DNA of 64,000 nucleotides from Benincasa hispida (GCF_009727055.1 NC_052350.1:33090782-33154781), one strand, 5' to 3'. Counted from the first letter of the stretch, positions 11,570-24,889 are shown. The notes: generated by a model not told the origin, from the sequence alone. Program-made: numbers and translations.

Positions 11570-13404
11570 TGTTGGAACATAAAGAAAGCATGCAATAGCA
11601 TAAGCGAATGATTGATAACATTCTAATTACATAAAAAACAAGAATAAGCATGCATAAAGGGTTAGAAATTACAACATTTGTAGAATCCACCACAATCTTC
11701 CTCTCCCGAGCTCGATTGACACCACCAACAGTAAATTTTTGCTATTCTCCGGTTGAAGAACACGGTTGTAGGACTGTTTTGTTAGTGAACTAAAGGGAAT
11801 TTCATTCTAAAAAAGTGGAGTAAGTTTTGGTGGAAGAGTCAAGTGAAAAGTCAAAGAAGTATTAGTCTTTTTACATTTGAAAAACCAAACTATTTAAAGA
11901 CAAATTTCATGCAAAATCCTATTTTGTATGTCTTCCACCTCAAAATCCACTAGCATGTAATCTTTAGGTGTCAAGCTTTGGAAGTGCTACTTCAAAATCC
12001 ACTTAGTTAGTGGAAAAATCCAACAATTGGATTTTTCCACTAACTAATTTTAATATAAATAAAACAAGCTTTTATGGAAAAATATTTTCATAATTTAGAA
12101 AATATTTAAAAATAAATTTAATATCACATATTAAACTATTTTTGGCACCTAACTTTGATTAATCACATTAATCAAGTTTCAAAAACACTTTCATGCTAAT
12201 GTTCAAGAATACTCTAAAAAATAATTAATTAATAAATTAATTATTTAATTGTAAATTATATCTCATATAAAATATAATTTTCTCTTAAGCCCGAATTTGA
12301 ATGTTTCAAATTTTCACTTCACCTAGTTCTTCAATTTTGTCCATATTGAGCTAACAAGAAGACCTGATAAACCTATAGATCATGGGTTCAACGATCCGAG
12401 ACTAACCGGTCAAACTCTTTAACCTAGTTAATCAACATTCATTAACTAACAGGACTATCTACTATAGCCTGTAGTTGCACCCCCTCACTGTAGATATATT
12501 ATGTGTCCATTCGATATAACCATGATAAGTAAGTCAACCCTTCACTGGTTGCTCATAATAATGGTTGGGTCATAAGCTGTTTTACTCCCGAGATTACATC
12601 TTACTCCTCAAGTTCCACTGATCCTCTAATAAACAATTGGTTTGTAATCCAATCACTAAACCAAGTCCCTCTCGGGCCAATGAGAGAGTGGGTCCTTTTG
12701 TTCAAGACCCGGAGTTAGCACTTAAGGGAACAACCTTTCTACTATCTCTAAAAGCGAGTAGGAGTAAATTATGTCTTGCACCCTATGTCCCCAACTATCT
12801 ACCTATGGTCTTACCCTTAAAATGGGAGGCTTATTGAGCCGACGTTGTTGAGCCAACCCCCACCCATGCAAATCTAAGGATAATCTTGAATAAGCAAGAG
12901 TTCATAGTTAGCTTAGGATTAAGGTCAAGTTACCTAGGTCATCGCTTTGAAATAGTCAGTCTTAAACAATAAACAATATTATAAAGTAAGAGTGACTTAA
13001 TTCTTGGTCCGATCTTATGCAAACTGTTGCATAGGATGTCCCCACTCTTCATGTCTATACATGAGCGAATTAGGATCACTTCGTTTTTAGCACTTTAAAA
13101 TAAATTGTAACAACTATAGATTGGGTCATATCCGATAGTGTTACCAGAATAAGGTACCTAGTCTTATTCGTATACTATAGACCATTTTGGCTTTTTACTG
13201 AACTTGATCCACTCTTTGTCTCCACATAAAGTTCATGTATTCATATAATAACCATGGATCTTTAGTTTATTAGATTTAGACTTTACAAGTGCAATTCACA
13301 TATTCAATAACAGTTTTATTGAATAAACGTCAATAACATCTTTATTGATAATAGAATATGTTTAACATTACAAACTGCGAGTTTTAGGACATACAACCCA
13401 ACAA
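11570..13404 (-). mobile_element. 3' LTR of the minus copia
   Basis: Read on the minus strand it starts TGTTGGGTTGTATGTCC at 13404 and ends ...TTCCAACA at 11570. It is preceded (13405-13432) by a purine-biased tract 'gtcgaagtgagagtt', the expected place of the polypurine tract. An open frame at 12637-12837 lies antisense to the LTR and recurs in other copies. Confidence 0.92.
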
Positions 13405-13636
13405 ACTCTCACTTCGACTAAAACTCCAGTGGATTTTACATATATATACAAATATATATACAATGTTGAGTAATGAGAGAATAAAAATGATAAACTAGGG
13501 CATTAGATACCCATTACTTCTCCCACTTGCCCTAGTTTCATCTATTTTTCAGTCCTAGTCCCACTATGTGACCCTCAAACACTTTAGCTGAGAAGGCCTT
13601 TGTAAATGGATCAGTCAAATTGTCTTCAGAGGCAAT

Positions 13637-16600
13637 CTACATGAAAATAACGTCTCCTCGGTATACGATCTCCCTGATGAGATGGTACTTGCGCTCGATG
13701 TGTTTTCCGCGCTTATGGCTTCTAGGTTCCTTTGAGTTAGCAACTGCACCACTATCACAATAAAGTGTGATAGGTAGACACATATTTGGAACAACTTTGA
13801 AATCGGTCAAGAACTTTCTAAGCCATACCGCTTCTTTAGCTATTTCACTGGCAACTACATACTTAGCTTCCATGGTGGAGTCAACAATACAACTTTGTTT
13901 GATACTCCTCCACACTATAGCTCCTTCGTTCAGAGTGAATACTGACCCCGAAGTAGATTTCCTAGAATCTATACCAATCTGAAAGTCAGAATCAATGTAT
14001 CCAGTAAAGATCAGATCCTTAGCACCATACACGAGCATATAGTCCCTCATTCTCCGAAGATACTTGAGGATATCTTTAATGACAGTCCAATGATCATATC
14101 CAGGATTGAACTGATATCTGATGACAATTCCAACTGCATAGCATATGTCGAGACGAGTACACAACATGACACACATTAAACTCCCTATTGCTAATGCATA
14201 TGGAACTCATTTCATAGCCTCAACCTCTTGAGGTATCTTAGGACACTGTTCCTTAGACAAATGAATTCCATGCCTGAAAGGTAACATATCTTTCTTGGAA
14301 TCTTGCATTTTATATCGAGACAACATCTTTCTATATAAGATGCCTGAGACAAGGCTATTGTTCTGTTCTTGCAGTTCTGAACGATTCGGATCCCAAGAAC
14401 ATACTATGCTTCTCCCAAATCCTTCATTTGGAATTACGTGACTAGCCATGTCTTAATGTCAGCTAGAAATTCTACTTCATTCCCAATGAGTAGAATATCA
14501 TCAACATATAGAACCAAAAAAGCTACAGTATTGTTGGCAATCTTCTTGTAAACACAAGGTTCGTCAACATTCTGTTCAAAACTATAATATTTGATCGCAG
14601 TATTAAATCTCATGTTCCAGGATCGAGACGCTTGTTTTAGCCCATAAATGGATCTATTAAGCTTGCAAACCTTTTGCTTTTGACCCTGTGCAAAGACATA
14701 TATATACTCTCTTCAGGATAGCCATTCAAAAAAGCTGTCTTATTTGCCAGATTTCATAATCATTAAAAGTGGCAATGGACAAGAGTATCCTAATAGACTT
14801 GATCATGGTAACTAGAGAGAAGGTTTCTTCATAGTCTATCCCCTCTCTTTGGGAAAACTCTTTTGCCACGAGTCTAGCTTTGTAGGTCTGTACCTCACCA
14901 GCTTGGTCTCATTTTCTCTTGTAGACCCATTTGCAAGGTTTTACCCCTTCTGGTTGATCTACAAGATCCCAGACTGAATTGAAGTATATTAACTCCATTT
15001 CGAGGTGCATGACTTTTATCCACTAATCTTTATCCACATCATCCATTGCTTGTTTAAAAGTCAATGGATCCTCTAAGCTATCATCATGTATGACGACCTG
15101 AGTTTCAGTTATATCCATATACCTGTCAGACAGTTACACAACCCTCCCACTACATCAAGGCATTCTCGACTCTTGAGAAGGATGAGAAGTACCAGTTCCA
15201 TCAACAACTCTTGTTGAAAGACCTGTTTGATCAACAACTCTTGTTGATTTATCTATAATTTCTTTGGTTATCTCACTTAAAACTAGTTTACTGCGAGGTT
15301 GATGACTTTTAATATGGTCTTCTTCTAGAAATGTTGCATTTGTCACAAATACTTTATCTTCCTAAGGATCATAAAAATAACCACCTTTTATCTCTTTTGG
15401 ATAGCCTACAAATATGTATACCTTTGAACAACGTTCCGATTTCTTTGGGTTTTGTATCAACACGTGCTGGAAAACCCCAAATCCCTGAAGTGACGTAAAC
15501 TACCTTTACGTCCTCTCTATAACACGTAAGGTGTTTCTGAAACACTTTTCGAGGGAACCATGTTCAATATATACATCGCAATGCCTACTGCATGACCCTA
15601 AAAAGACTTAGCAACTGAGCATAACTTATCATAGAATGAACCATGTCCAAAAGGGTTCTATTTCTCCTTTTTGCAACACCATTTTGTTGAGGTGTGCCAG
15701 GTGTTGTGAGTTGTGATTGAATTCCGTGTTCTATCAAATAGTTCTTGAATTTTAAGTCCATGTACTCACCATCTCGATCTGATTGAAGTATTTTAATATT
15801 TTTACCTAATTAGTTCTCAACCTCTGCCTTATTTTCCTTGAACTTTTCAAGTATATCAGACTTATGATTCATTAGGTAAATGTAGCCATACCGTGAATAA
15901 TCATCAATGAAGTTGATGAAATATTCATACCCTTTTCTCACTTTAACATTCACCAGACTACAAACGTCTGAATGTACCAGCTTTAAGGGTTCTTTGGCTT
16001 TTAGAAATTTTTCAGTAAAAGATTTTTTGGTCATCTTACCTTGAAGACAAGATTCACATGGTGGTAAAAAGCTATCTTCTAACTGGTTTAAAAGTCCACT
16101 CTTACCAATCTCCCAATCCTGTTGAGATTAATATGACCTAGTCTTAGGTGCGAAAGATAGGCATTTGGAGAAATTTTTTTCGTTTCTTATTTTAAGTTTC
16201 AGCTGTTTTAAACATCTTTATATTTAAAACAGCTTTTACCTTAGTTGGTTTTAACACGTATAAGTTATTCTCTAGATTTGTAAAACATACTATATTACAT
16301 TTTGAGATAATGAACATTTCATTATATTAGAAAAAAACTTTTTAATTTTGTTCTAGCAAACATGAGATAAAAATTAAATTCCTTTTCATAAAAGGAATGT
16401 AATAAACATTTTCAAGTAAAATATGTCTTATCTCCCATAAATAACTTTATATCGCCCACTGCTTTAGCCGAAACAACCTCTCCAGTCCCTACCTTAAAGG
16501 TTGCTTTGCCTTTTGTAAGTTGCCTCCAGGAACTAGTTTCTTGAGCAAAAGTACAGATACGATTAGCGGCTTCTGAATCCATTATCCAGGTTAACTTATC

Positions 16601-16798
16601 ATTTTTCACCAAGCACGTCTCAATGAAAAATAAATCATATTTACTTTGTTGTGCTTTCTAGTAAGTAACAGAATTGGGAGATAGAGGACATTCCTCTGTT
16701 AAAACATAGTCTAAATCATCAACTACTAGTATATTCAATTTTTATGTTGATTTACCATTAAAAGTGTCAGAAGCGAGTAAATTTAAAGAATTCAACAT
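13637..16798 (-). pseudogene. copia Gag-Pol remnant (minus element)
   Basis: In sense order: a gag start ATG at 16798-16796 (Met-Leu-Asn-Ser...), about 55 codons with a stop, then directly the protease region at 16612-16412, where the catalytic Asp-Ser-Gly reads Asp-Ser-Glu. The integrase core follows (about 16034-15540, including 'FIDDYSRYGYIYLM'), then a Ser/Thr-rich linker (15346-15155), reverse transcriptase with an intact Tyr-Val-Asp-Asp box (about 14490-14510), and RNase H (14176-13637, with 'DSTMEAKYVVASE'). Frameshifts and stops break it into at least six pieces. The central gag with its CCHC knuckle is absent. It would have encoded the copia polyprotein; it is not functional. Confidence 0.92.
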
Positions 16799-17217
16799 GT
16801 TGAAATTATAAACAAATTCTAATTAGTGAATTGCTTCTAAACCCAATCAAATTTTAGCAAAGTAATAATGTATCCAAATTTCATTATTTTATTTGCAACG
16901 ATACTATAGTGAGTCAGAATAAGTGCTACCGAAGGGCAGTCAAATACTCCTTCACTAAAGCAAGACATTCTTGACTAAATACTATCTTCAGAATAACTCA
17001 TATTCCGATAGTCATTTAGCTACCGTTTTCAGTCAAGAACTTACTAACACTTAGTAATTCTTTGTGTAACCCTCCATTTTTAGATCTCAGAGATTAGCGG
17101 CCCCAACGATGCTACCGTATTGGAGAGTCAAAGTTGGGAAACGACCTAAGAAATCCTATCCATTTCTGGAGTTTGAGTTGTTCTGAATCCCATGTTACAA
17201 CCCTCCGAGGGGATAGC

Positions 17218-17874
17218 TGTTGGGTTTTATGTCCTAAAAACTCGCAGTTTGTAAAATAATAAACATTTTCTATTATCAATATACTTGTTATTGATCTCAT
17301 AAATTGTATGAAAGTTTAAATCCAATAAACTAAGAGCTATGACTATTGTATGAGTACTTGAACTTTATGTGGAGACATAAGAGTGGATCAGATTCGAATA
17401 AATAGTCAAAATGATCTATGGTACATGAATGAGGTTGAGTACCTTATTCTGGTAACACCATTGGATGCAGCCTACTCTGTAGTTGCTACAAAGAGTTGTA
17501 AAGTTCTATATATGATGTGATCCTAATTCGTACATGTTATGACATGAGGAGTGGGGGCGTCCTATGCAATGAGTTTGCATAAGATCAGAACCAAGAAATA
17601 AGTCGCTCTTACTTTATAACGCTGTTTACTATTTAAGACTGACTATTTCACCTAGATGACCTAGGTAACTCGATCATAATCCTGAGTTAACTATGAACTT
17701 CTGTTCATTCGGGATTGCCCTTAGATTTGCATAGTTGAGGGTTGGCTCAACAGCACCGGCTCAATAAGACTCCCATTTTAGGGGTAAGACTGGATAGATA
17801 ACTGAGGACATAGGGTGCAAGACGGAGTTCACGCCTACTCGATTTAGGAATAGGAGAAAGGTTGTTCTCTCAAG
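17218..17874 (+). mobile_element. 5' LTR, truncated (plus copia)
   Basis: Matches the first ~656 bp of the 3' LTR up to '...gttgttctctcaag', then switches to leader sequence ('atcattcaattcggtt'). The last ~1.2 kb of the LTR and the primer-binding site are deleted. The intact copy at 61560-61610 has 'ttaag' just after its primer-binding site, so a 3-4 bp AAG/CAAG microhomology could have guided the deletion. Confidence 0.9.
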
Positions 17875-18921
17875 ATCATTCAATTCGGTTAATTTTGGTT
17901 TTGGTGGTTGTTGATATAAGAAATATGTTGAAACTGGTGCACTGAATTATGTTTCTGAGTTTTGGGCTATTTAATTCCTTAATTTCTTCATTTTAAAATT
18001 TGTAATTAGCTTTATTGTTGATGAGCCTTTAATGTGTCAAGAGTCTATAATTTTATTTGGATGTAAATAGAGTTTTGAAATTAAGCTTGTTAAATTGAAG
18101 AAAACAATAGGGGGCGGTGCAAAAAGGTCGAGTTTACCAGTTTTCCATAAAAAATCAGCCTCTTATTCTTATCGTCGCTGAGGTTCCAGTTTGTTAAAAA
18201 GATCACTAGGCTCCAGACCCTACACGACGTGAAGAAAAGCTAGACGGATCGTATTAATACAATGGAGCTGAGTCGTTTGTGTGTTGAACGCTAGACGATC
18301 GTGTACCTACGGGAGGAAAATGGAAAAAAAAAAAGCTAAAACAAATGCATTTCCAATTTGCTATGCAATAGCATTAGCGATCTTTTAGCCTTCGCTTGCG
18401 TGGGAAACTAAACATACGTTGAATTTACTATACGATTGGTTACTATGTTGATCGTTTAGCAACGGATGCATTCCTTTATAAGCGCTGCGATGAAGTGCTA
18501 CGCGGATATTGCTGGAACGATCGTCTAGATGCGGGGAAGCTAAGGCAATCGTGGGGGTGTAGGACGAAGTGCTAAGCGATGCGTTGAAGTTTCTTATGCG
18601 ATGGAACTTAAAACAAATCGCTTAAAACCTACGATTTGCTTGAACCGATGCGATGATGTTTTCTAGACGAAAATGGAGGCTAAGCAATTCATTTAGCTTA
18701 CGGTGGGATACTAAACGGATGAAAGAGCGTATACGGATGGTGTTAAGCGATCGTTTGGTTCTATACGATAGAACTAGCGATAGTTTATGAAGAGCTATAC
18801 GATAGTTCTTAAGCGATCGCTTTACTACGATTGTTTATTCTTTGATCAGGAGCTAAAACCGGAGTGTTTGAGTATACTAAATGTATAATTGTTGAATAGG
18901 CACTATGCCGATCGTTTTACC

Positions 18922-19767
18922 CCCCCCCCTTCCAACCCCCCCTTTTCCTATTTATGGGGGTTTTTTTTCTTGGCGGGCCGGGAAAGCTAGGGCTATGCGT
19001 CGAGATTGCTATGCGATAGCACTACGCGATCGTTATTAACCTTTGTGTTGGCAGCCTGGGGGCCAAATGGCATTGAATTGCTATTGCGATGGGCATTAAA
19101 CGAATTGTTTTAACCTGTTTTGGCGCGCTCAACACAATCAAAGCAAATTTACCATCAACACAACAAAACACAAAACCGAGAACCCACACAATTCTGACGC
19201 AAAAATGTAAAAGACGAATACAGGATACACATTACACCCATATAGACAAAAACAACCAAAACACAAACAACCACAAACCCACCCACACACAACCCACAAA
19301 CACCGACCTAACCCCCCACCACACCACACAAACCCACACACACACACACACACCAACACCCACACACAACACAAACAACAATACACACGGGGGCTAAACA
19401 GATAATAGAAAACCCCAAAAAAAAAAAAAAAAACAAAACAAACACAAAAAAAAAAAAAAAAACCCCAACACAACAACCAAACGAAAGAAAGAAGAAAACA
19501 AAAAAACCAACCAAAACAAAAAAAAAACACCCACACAACAAATAAAACAAATAAATACATATAACTATAAACATTTTCTTTAAAAAAAAAAGTAAAGATG
19601 GTTTGAACATGTGCAAGGGCCTACATCCGGTTCGATGGTTCTCTTTATGGTTCTCGCCGCTTTCAGGCTTCGAATGGTTTTGGCTGGTCCGGTTATAGGA
19701 CTTTGGCTGGTTCAATTCAGCGTTTCGGGTCCGAATCAATGANNNNNNNNNNNNNNNNNNNNNNNNN
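18922..19767. other. Low-complexity, probably low-quality assembly ending in a 25-N gap
   Basis: Runs of C (18922-18931 and 18940-18947), then a 450-bp stretch made almost only of A and C (about 19130-19560) with poly-A tracts, lead up to 25 Ns at 19743-19767. The open frames on both strands (19089-19397, 19138-19560) are by-products of this composition. It looks like poorly polished long-read sequence or a collapsed microsatellite; its true length and content are unknown. Confidence 0.75.
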
Positions 19768-20559
19768 CTACTTGAGTTCATTTTGGAGCGGTTCAGAAGC
19801 TATTTTTGTAATAATTAAGTTTTGTTTGCTTGTTTTTTTTGCCAAAACTAAAACCATATCAGTCTGTCTTTAATTATTTATGCATTTGATGTATGTTATA
19901 ATTAAATAAATCTTGTATGTGCATATAGTATGCCATTTAGATTTAAAATCCCACTATAGGAAACATGTTACATGCATTGAAAGTATGTTATAATTGTTAT
20001 AATATATAGTATGCATGTTATGGTTTCTTGTATTTAATATAAATGTTATATTAAATGTTGAATGCCTCATGTATGTTATGGATGTTTAGCATGTCTAAAG
20101 TTTTATAAGTTGTTATAAAATTGGGTTAGACATTTATCCATAAACAATAGTTGCATGCTTACGTAGGTTGACCACCTGTTTTAATTGTTAAAACTTATAA
20201 AACCTAGGTTACAAACTCAACGGGTATATAATCCTGTCTATGGCTGGGGGTACTTAAGTTGATGGGTTACGGAACACCTCCTACCTGGGGATTATGGCCG
20301 AATTATTGAACGTTGGTAACCGATTTTATGAGCATACGTGAGTGATGTGAGGTAATAAAATGGTTTATCACCATTGTAGGTTAAAATCCAATTATAAGAG
20401 TTATACTTGGATAAACCACATAGACTTAGGGTTGTTTTATTAGCCAAAAAGAACCTAAGTATAAATCTACCCAAAATAGAACACTTTAGTGGCAGTTTAA
20501 TAACTTCTATACGATAGAGTTATTAGAAAAATTCAGTGGGAGATTAATAACATATACGA

Positions 20560-21010
20560 TACGTTATTTTTAGCTCTCACGTCTCTAAGAGTTCACAATC
20601 CAGATTTAAGCGGTACTTCATGTCACCCTGGGAGTGACCTCCCTACGGAGAGTATTTTTTTAGCTTAAATCTAGAATTTAGTGAATAAGAGGAAATTGTT
20701 CAAAATATAAGTCTATTATATGATAAATAGATTTCAACTTCCACGTCTCCTTATAATTTACACCGTGAGATTCATATGATGCTTCATGTCACCCTGGAAG
20801 TGACCTCCCTATGGAAAGTGTTTTGTATGAGTCAATATCAAGGTAAACGGAAGAAGTAGTTCATAGTAAGTGGGTGAAGGATATGTGTCAATATATCCTA
20901 CGGTCTCCTCCATTAGTCTGAACCGTGAGATTCCTATGTTGCACCTGCTGATTAGCTTTAAGCGGCCTTTTGCTAGTCGTTTAGTGATGGCTATCCCCAC
21001 GGAGGGTTGT
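20560..21010 (+). repeat. Tandem ~160-bp units with conserved stem-loop (plus copia leader)
   Basis: 'cacgtctc' opens units at 20578 and 20742 (period 164), with a third, altered unit from about 20899. Units one and two carry TGTCACCCTGG(G/A)AGTGACCTCC at 20621-20642 and 20787-20808. GTCAC and GTGAC can pair around a 7-base loop. In the third unit this part is replaced by sequence containing 'ctttaagcggcc'. Confidence 0.8.
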
Positions 21011-21411
21011 AACATAGGATTCGAAACAACCAAGGCTTTAGTAAAATGAATAGGGTCTTATAGTTTCGTCTTGGGTGTTGTCTTCTATTTCGGAGGCAAG
21101 TTCATACCGTTCTATAAGATTTGAAAATGACAGGTCACACTTACAAGAATTACTAAGTTGTTAGTAAAGATCTTGACTGAAAACGATAACTAAACGACTA
21201 TAGGAATAAGAGTTATTCCAAGGATAGTGTTTGGTCAAAATTGTTTGTTTTAGTGAAGGAGTATCTGACTGCCCCACGGTAGTGCATATTCTGACTCACT
21301 AAAATATCGTTGCAAATAAATAATGATTATGGGTATATTATTACTTTTTGCTAAAACTTGACTTTGGATTTAGTTACAATTTACTAATTAGAATTTGTTT
21401 GAATTTTATCA

Positions 21412-24400
21412 GCACGTCGAATTCTAGTATACTCACTTCCGATGTATATAATAGTGAAATCAAATCAACAAATAAATTACTAGCGGTTGATTATACCAAA
21501 AGAGTTTTAACAGAGGATTGTCTTCTATCTCCTAACTCATATGAAATTATGAATTATGTAGATGAAAATGTTGAATTCGAACAACAAGATAAATATGATT
21601 TACTTGTTATCGAAGCATGTTTAGTGAAAAACGATAAAATCTGGATAATTGATTCAGGTGCCGCTAATCACGTATGTACTATCTCACAGGAAACAAGTTC
21701 CTGGAGACAGTTGACAGAAGGTGAAACAATTTTTAAGGTAGGGACCGGGGAGATTGTTTCAGCCAAAGCAGTGGGAGATATGAAGTTATTTATAGGAGAT
21801 AAGTACATTTATTTGAAAAATGTATATTATATTGCTTCTATGAAAAGGAATCTAATTTCTGTCTCCTGTTTGCTAGAACAAAATTATAAAGTTTATTTTG
21901 AAAATGGTGAAATGTTCATCAAAATGGGAAATAAACAGATTTGCTTTGCAAAATTAGAAAATAACTTGTACATATTAAAAATAATTGAGGTCAAAGCAGT
22001 GTTGGACATAGAGATGTTTAAAACTGCTGGGATTCATAAGAAGAGGAGGATTTCTCCAAATGCCTATCTTTGGCACTTGAGACTGGGTCACATAAATCTC
22101 AATAGGATTGAGAGATTGGTTAAGAACGATCATCTAAATAAGTTGGAAGACCATTACCACCATGTGAATCTTGTCTTGAGGGTAAAATGACAAAAATATC
22201 TTTTTCTAGAAAAGGTCTTAGAGCCAAAGAACCCCTAGAGCTGATTCACTCAGACCTTTGTGGGCCTCTAAATGTTAGAGCAAGAGGAGGGTGTGAATAT
22301 TTCATCAGTTTTATAGATGATTATTCAAGGTATGAGCATATTTACCTAATGCACCAAAAGTCTGAAACTTTTGAAAAGTTCAAAGAGTAGAAGACTGAGG
22401 TTCCGAACCAATTAGGTAAAAATATTTAAACACTTCGATCGAATCGAGGTGGTGAGTATATGGATACAGAACTCCATAACTATTTGATAAAACATGGAAT
22501 TCAGTCTCAACTCACAGCCCCTGGCACACCCAACAAAATGGTGTGGCAGAGAGAAGAAACAGAACCTTGTTGGACATGGTTCGTTCCATGACGAGTTACG
22601 CCCAGTTACCAAATTCTTTTTGGGGACCGCAGTTGAGACTGTGGTGTATATTTTGAACATAGTTCCCTCGAAAAGCGTTTTTGAAACGCCGTACAAGCTC
22701 TGGATGGGAGGTAAAGGAAATTAACGTCACTTCAGGATTTGGGGTTATTCAGCACATGTGTTGGTGCAGAATCCTAAAAAGCTGGAACATCGTTCAAAAG
22801 TATGCCTATTTGTAGGCTACCCAAAAGAAACTAAAGGTTGTCTTTTTTATGATCCTCAAGAAGATAAAGTGTTTGTATCGACAAATGTAACCTTCCTGGA
22901 GGAAGATTATATAAAGAACCATCAACCTCTCAGTAAGTTAGTAATAGAAGAAATGTCCAGAGAAATGACAAATGTATCAACAAGAGTTGTTGTTCGAGCA
23001 GGTCCTTTAACAAGAGTTATTGATAGAGCAGGTCCGTCAACAAGAGTTGTTGATGAAACTGATACTTCATATCCTTCTCAAGAGTTGAGAATCCTCGTCG
23101 TAGTGGGAGGGTTGTGCAACAGCCTGACCGGTACATGGGTTTAACTAAAACTCAATTCATCATACCAAATGATGGTTTAGAGGATCCATTGTCTTTTAAT
23201 CAAGCAATGAAAGATGTGGACAAAGACCAATGGATTAAAGCCATGGACCTTGAAATGGAATCTATGTATTTCAATTCTGTCTGGGATCTTGTAGATCAAC
23301 CGGAATGGGTAAAACCCATCGATTGCAAATGGATGTACAAGAGAAAACAAGACCAAGCTGGTAAGGTACATACCTACAAAGCTATACTAGTGGCAAAAAG
23401 GTTTACCCAAAGAGAGGGGTTAGATTTTGAAGAAACCTTCTCTCTATTTGCCATGATAAAGTCTATTAGAATACTCTTGTCTATAGCCACATTTTATGAT
23501 TATGAAATATGGCAAATGAATGTCAAGATAGGTTTTTTGAATGGCTATCTTGAATAGAGTATCTATATGTCTCAACCAGAAGGGTTTATACAATAGGGTC
23601 AAGAGCAAAAAGATTGCAAGCTTAATCGATCCATTTATGGATTAAAACAAGTTTCTAGATCTTGGAATATGAGATTTGACGCTGCGATCAAATCTTATGG
23701 CTTTGAAAAAAATGTTGACGAACCCTGTGTCTATAAGAAAATCGTCAACAAAATTGTCACTTTTCTGGTGTTGTATGTTGATGATATTCTACTCATTGGG
23801 AATAAGGTAGAATATCTAGCTGGCATTAAGAGATGGCTAGCTTCACAATTCCAAATGAAAGATTTTGGAGAAGCACAATATGTTCTTGGAATCCAAATAG
23901 TTCGGAATCGCAAGAAAAGTACATTGGCATTATCTCAAGCATCTTATATAGACAAGATGTTGTCTAGGTATAAAATGCAAAATTCCAAGAAAGGATCTTT
24001 ACGTTTCAGGCATGGAATTCACTTGTCTAAGAAGTAGAGTCCTAAGAAACCTTAAGAGGTTAAGGAGATGAATCGAGTTCCATATGCATTTGCAGTTGGG
24101 AGTTTGATGTATGTAATGCTGTGTACTCATCCTGACATATGCTATGCCGTAGGAATTGTCATCAGATTTCAGCCCAATCCTGGTTATGACCATTGGACTA
24201 CCGTTAAAAACATTCTCAAGTATCTTCGGAGAACGAGAGATTATATGCTCGTGTATGGTCCTAAGGATCTGATCCTTACTGGATACACTGATTCTGACTT
24301 TCAGACCGATATTGATTCGAGGAAATCAACTTTGGGGTCAGTATTCACACTGAACGGAGGAGCAGTTGTATGGAGGAGCATCAAGCACAGTTGTATTGTG

Positions 24401-24753
24401 AACTCCACAATGGAAGCCGAGTATGTAGCTGCAAGCGAAGCAGCAAAAGAAGTAGTATGCCTCAAAAAGTTCCTGAAAGATCTGGAAGTAGTTCCTAACA
24501 TCACCTGCCTGCCACTCTCTATTGTGACAACAGTGGAGCAGTTGCAAATTCAAAGGAACCACGAAGCCATAAAAGGGGAAAACATATCGAACAGAAGTAC
24601 CATCTCATCAGAAAGATTGTACACAGAGAAGACATCATTGTCACTCAGATTGCTTCCCAAGACAACTTAGCTGATCCATTTACGAAGGCCCTCTCTGCTA
24701 AAGTGTTCAAGGGTCACCTAGTAGGACTAGGTCTACGAGTTTTGTATCACTAG
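21412..24753 (+). pseudogene. copia Gag-Pol remnant (plus element)
   Basis: The expected gag start codon reads ACG (about 21414). About 60 codons of gag N-terminus run straight into the protease with an intact Asp-Ser-Gly-Ala ('WIIDSGAANHVC', near 21640). Then come the GAG-pre-integrase motif 'LWHLRLGHIN' (about 22065), the integrase core (22187-22600, frame broken at 22388 and again near 22520), a Ser/Thr-rich linker (22758-23130), reverse transcriptase (23114-24037, with 'LYVDDILLIG' near 23773; stop codon at 23555-23557), and RNase H (24068-24670, 'DSDFQTDIDSRKS', 'STMEAEYVAASE'). It ends near 24753. The central gag and the CCHC knuckle are missing. Not able to make a full polyprotein. Confidence 0.93.
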
Positions 24754-24889
24754 GGTAAGTGGGAGAATTGATGGGTATTGTGATGCCCTAGTTTATTGTA
24801 TTTGTACATTTTATTCTCTCCATGTAAACTCAACATTGTATATATTTGTAGATATTGATCCACTGGAGTTTTAGTCTAAGTGGGAGTAT

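Larger units (their letters stand above)
17875..21411 (+). mobile_element. 5' leader of the plus copia
   Basis: Untranslated leader. In order: a conserved opening (17875-18120), a stretch dense in GCGATCG/AACGAT motifs (about 18240-19060), a low-complexity C/A-rich stretch and an N gap (18922-19767), a GGTTCG-rich stretch (19620-19790), an AT-rich stretch with 'tgttataat' phrases (19900-20120), the conserved 'cacctcctacctggggattatgg' segment (20274-20296), and ~160-bp tandem units (20560-21010). The equivalent segments appear in the leaders at 26748-28818 and 61593-62846. Confidence 0.8.

Noticed and set aside
19089..19781. Open frames of 102, 140 and 157 codons on both strands (Thr/His-rich; Phe/Cys/Trp-rich).
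   Set aside because: They are translations of an A/C-only tract beside an N gap; one even spans the Ns. Composition artefact, not genes.
20560..21010. Leader tandem units as a possible CRISPR array.
   Set aside because: Period of ~160 bp with diverged units, plant retrotransposon context and no cas genes.
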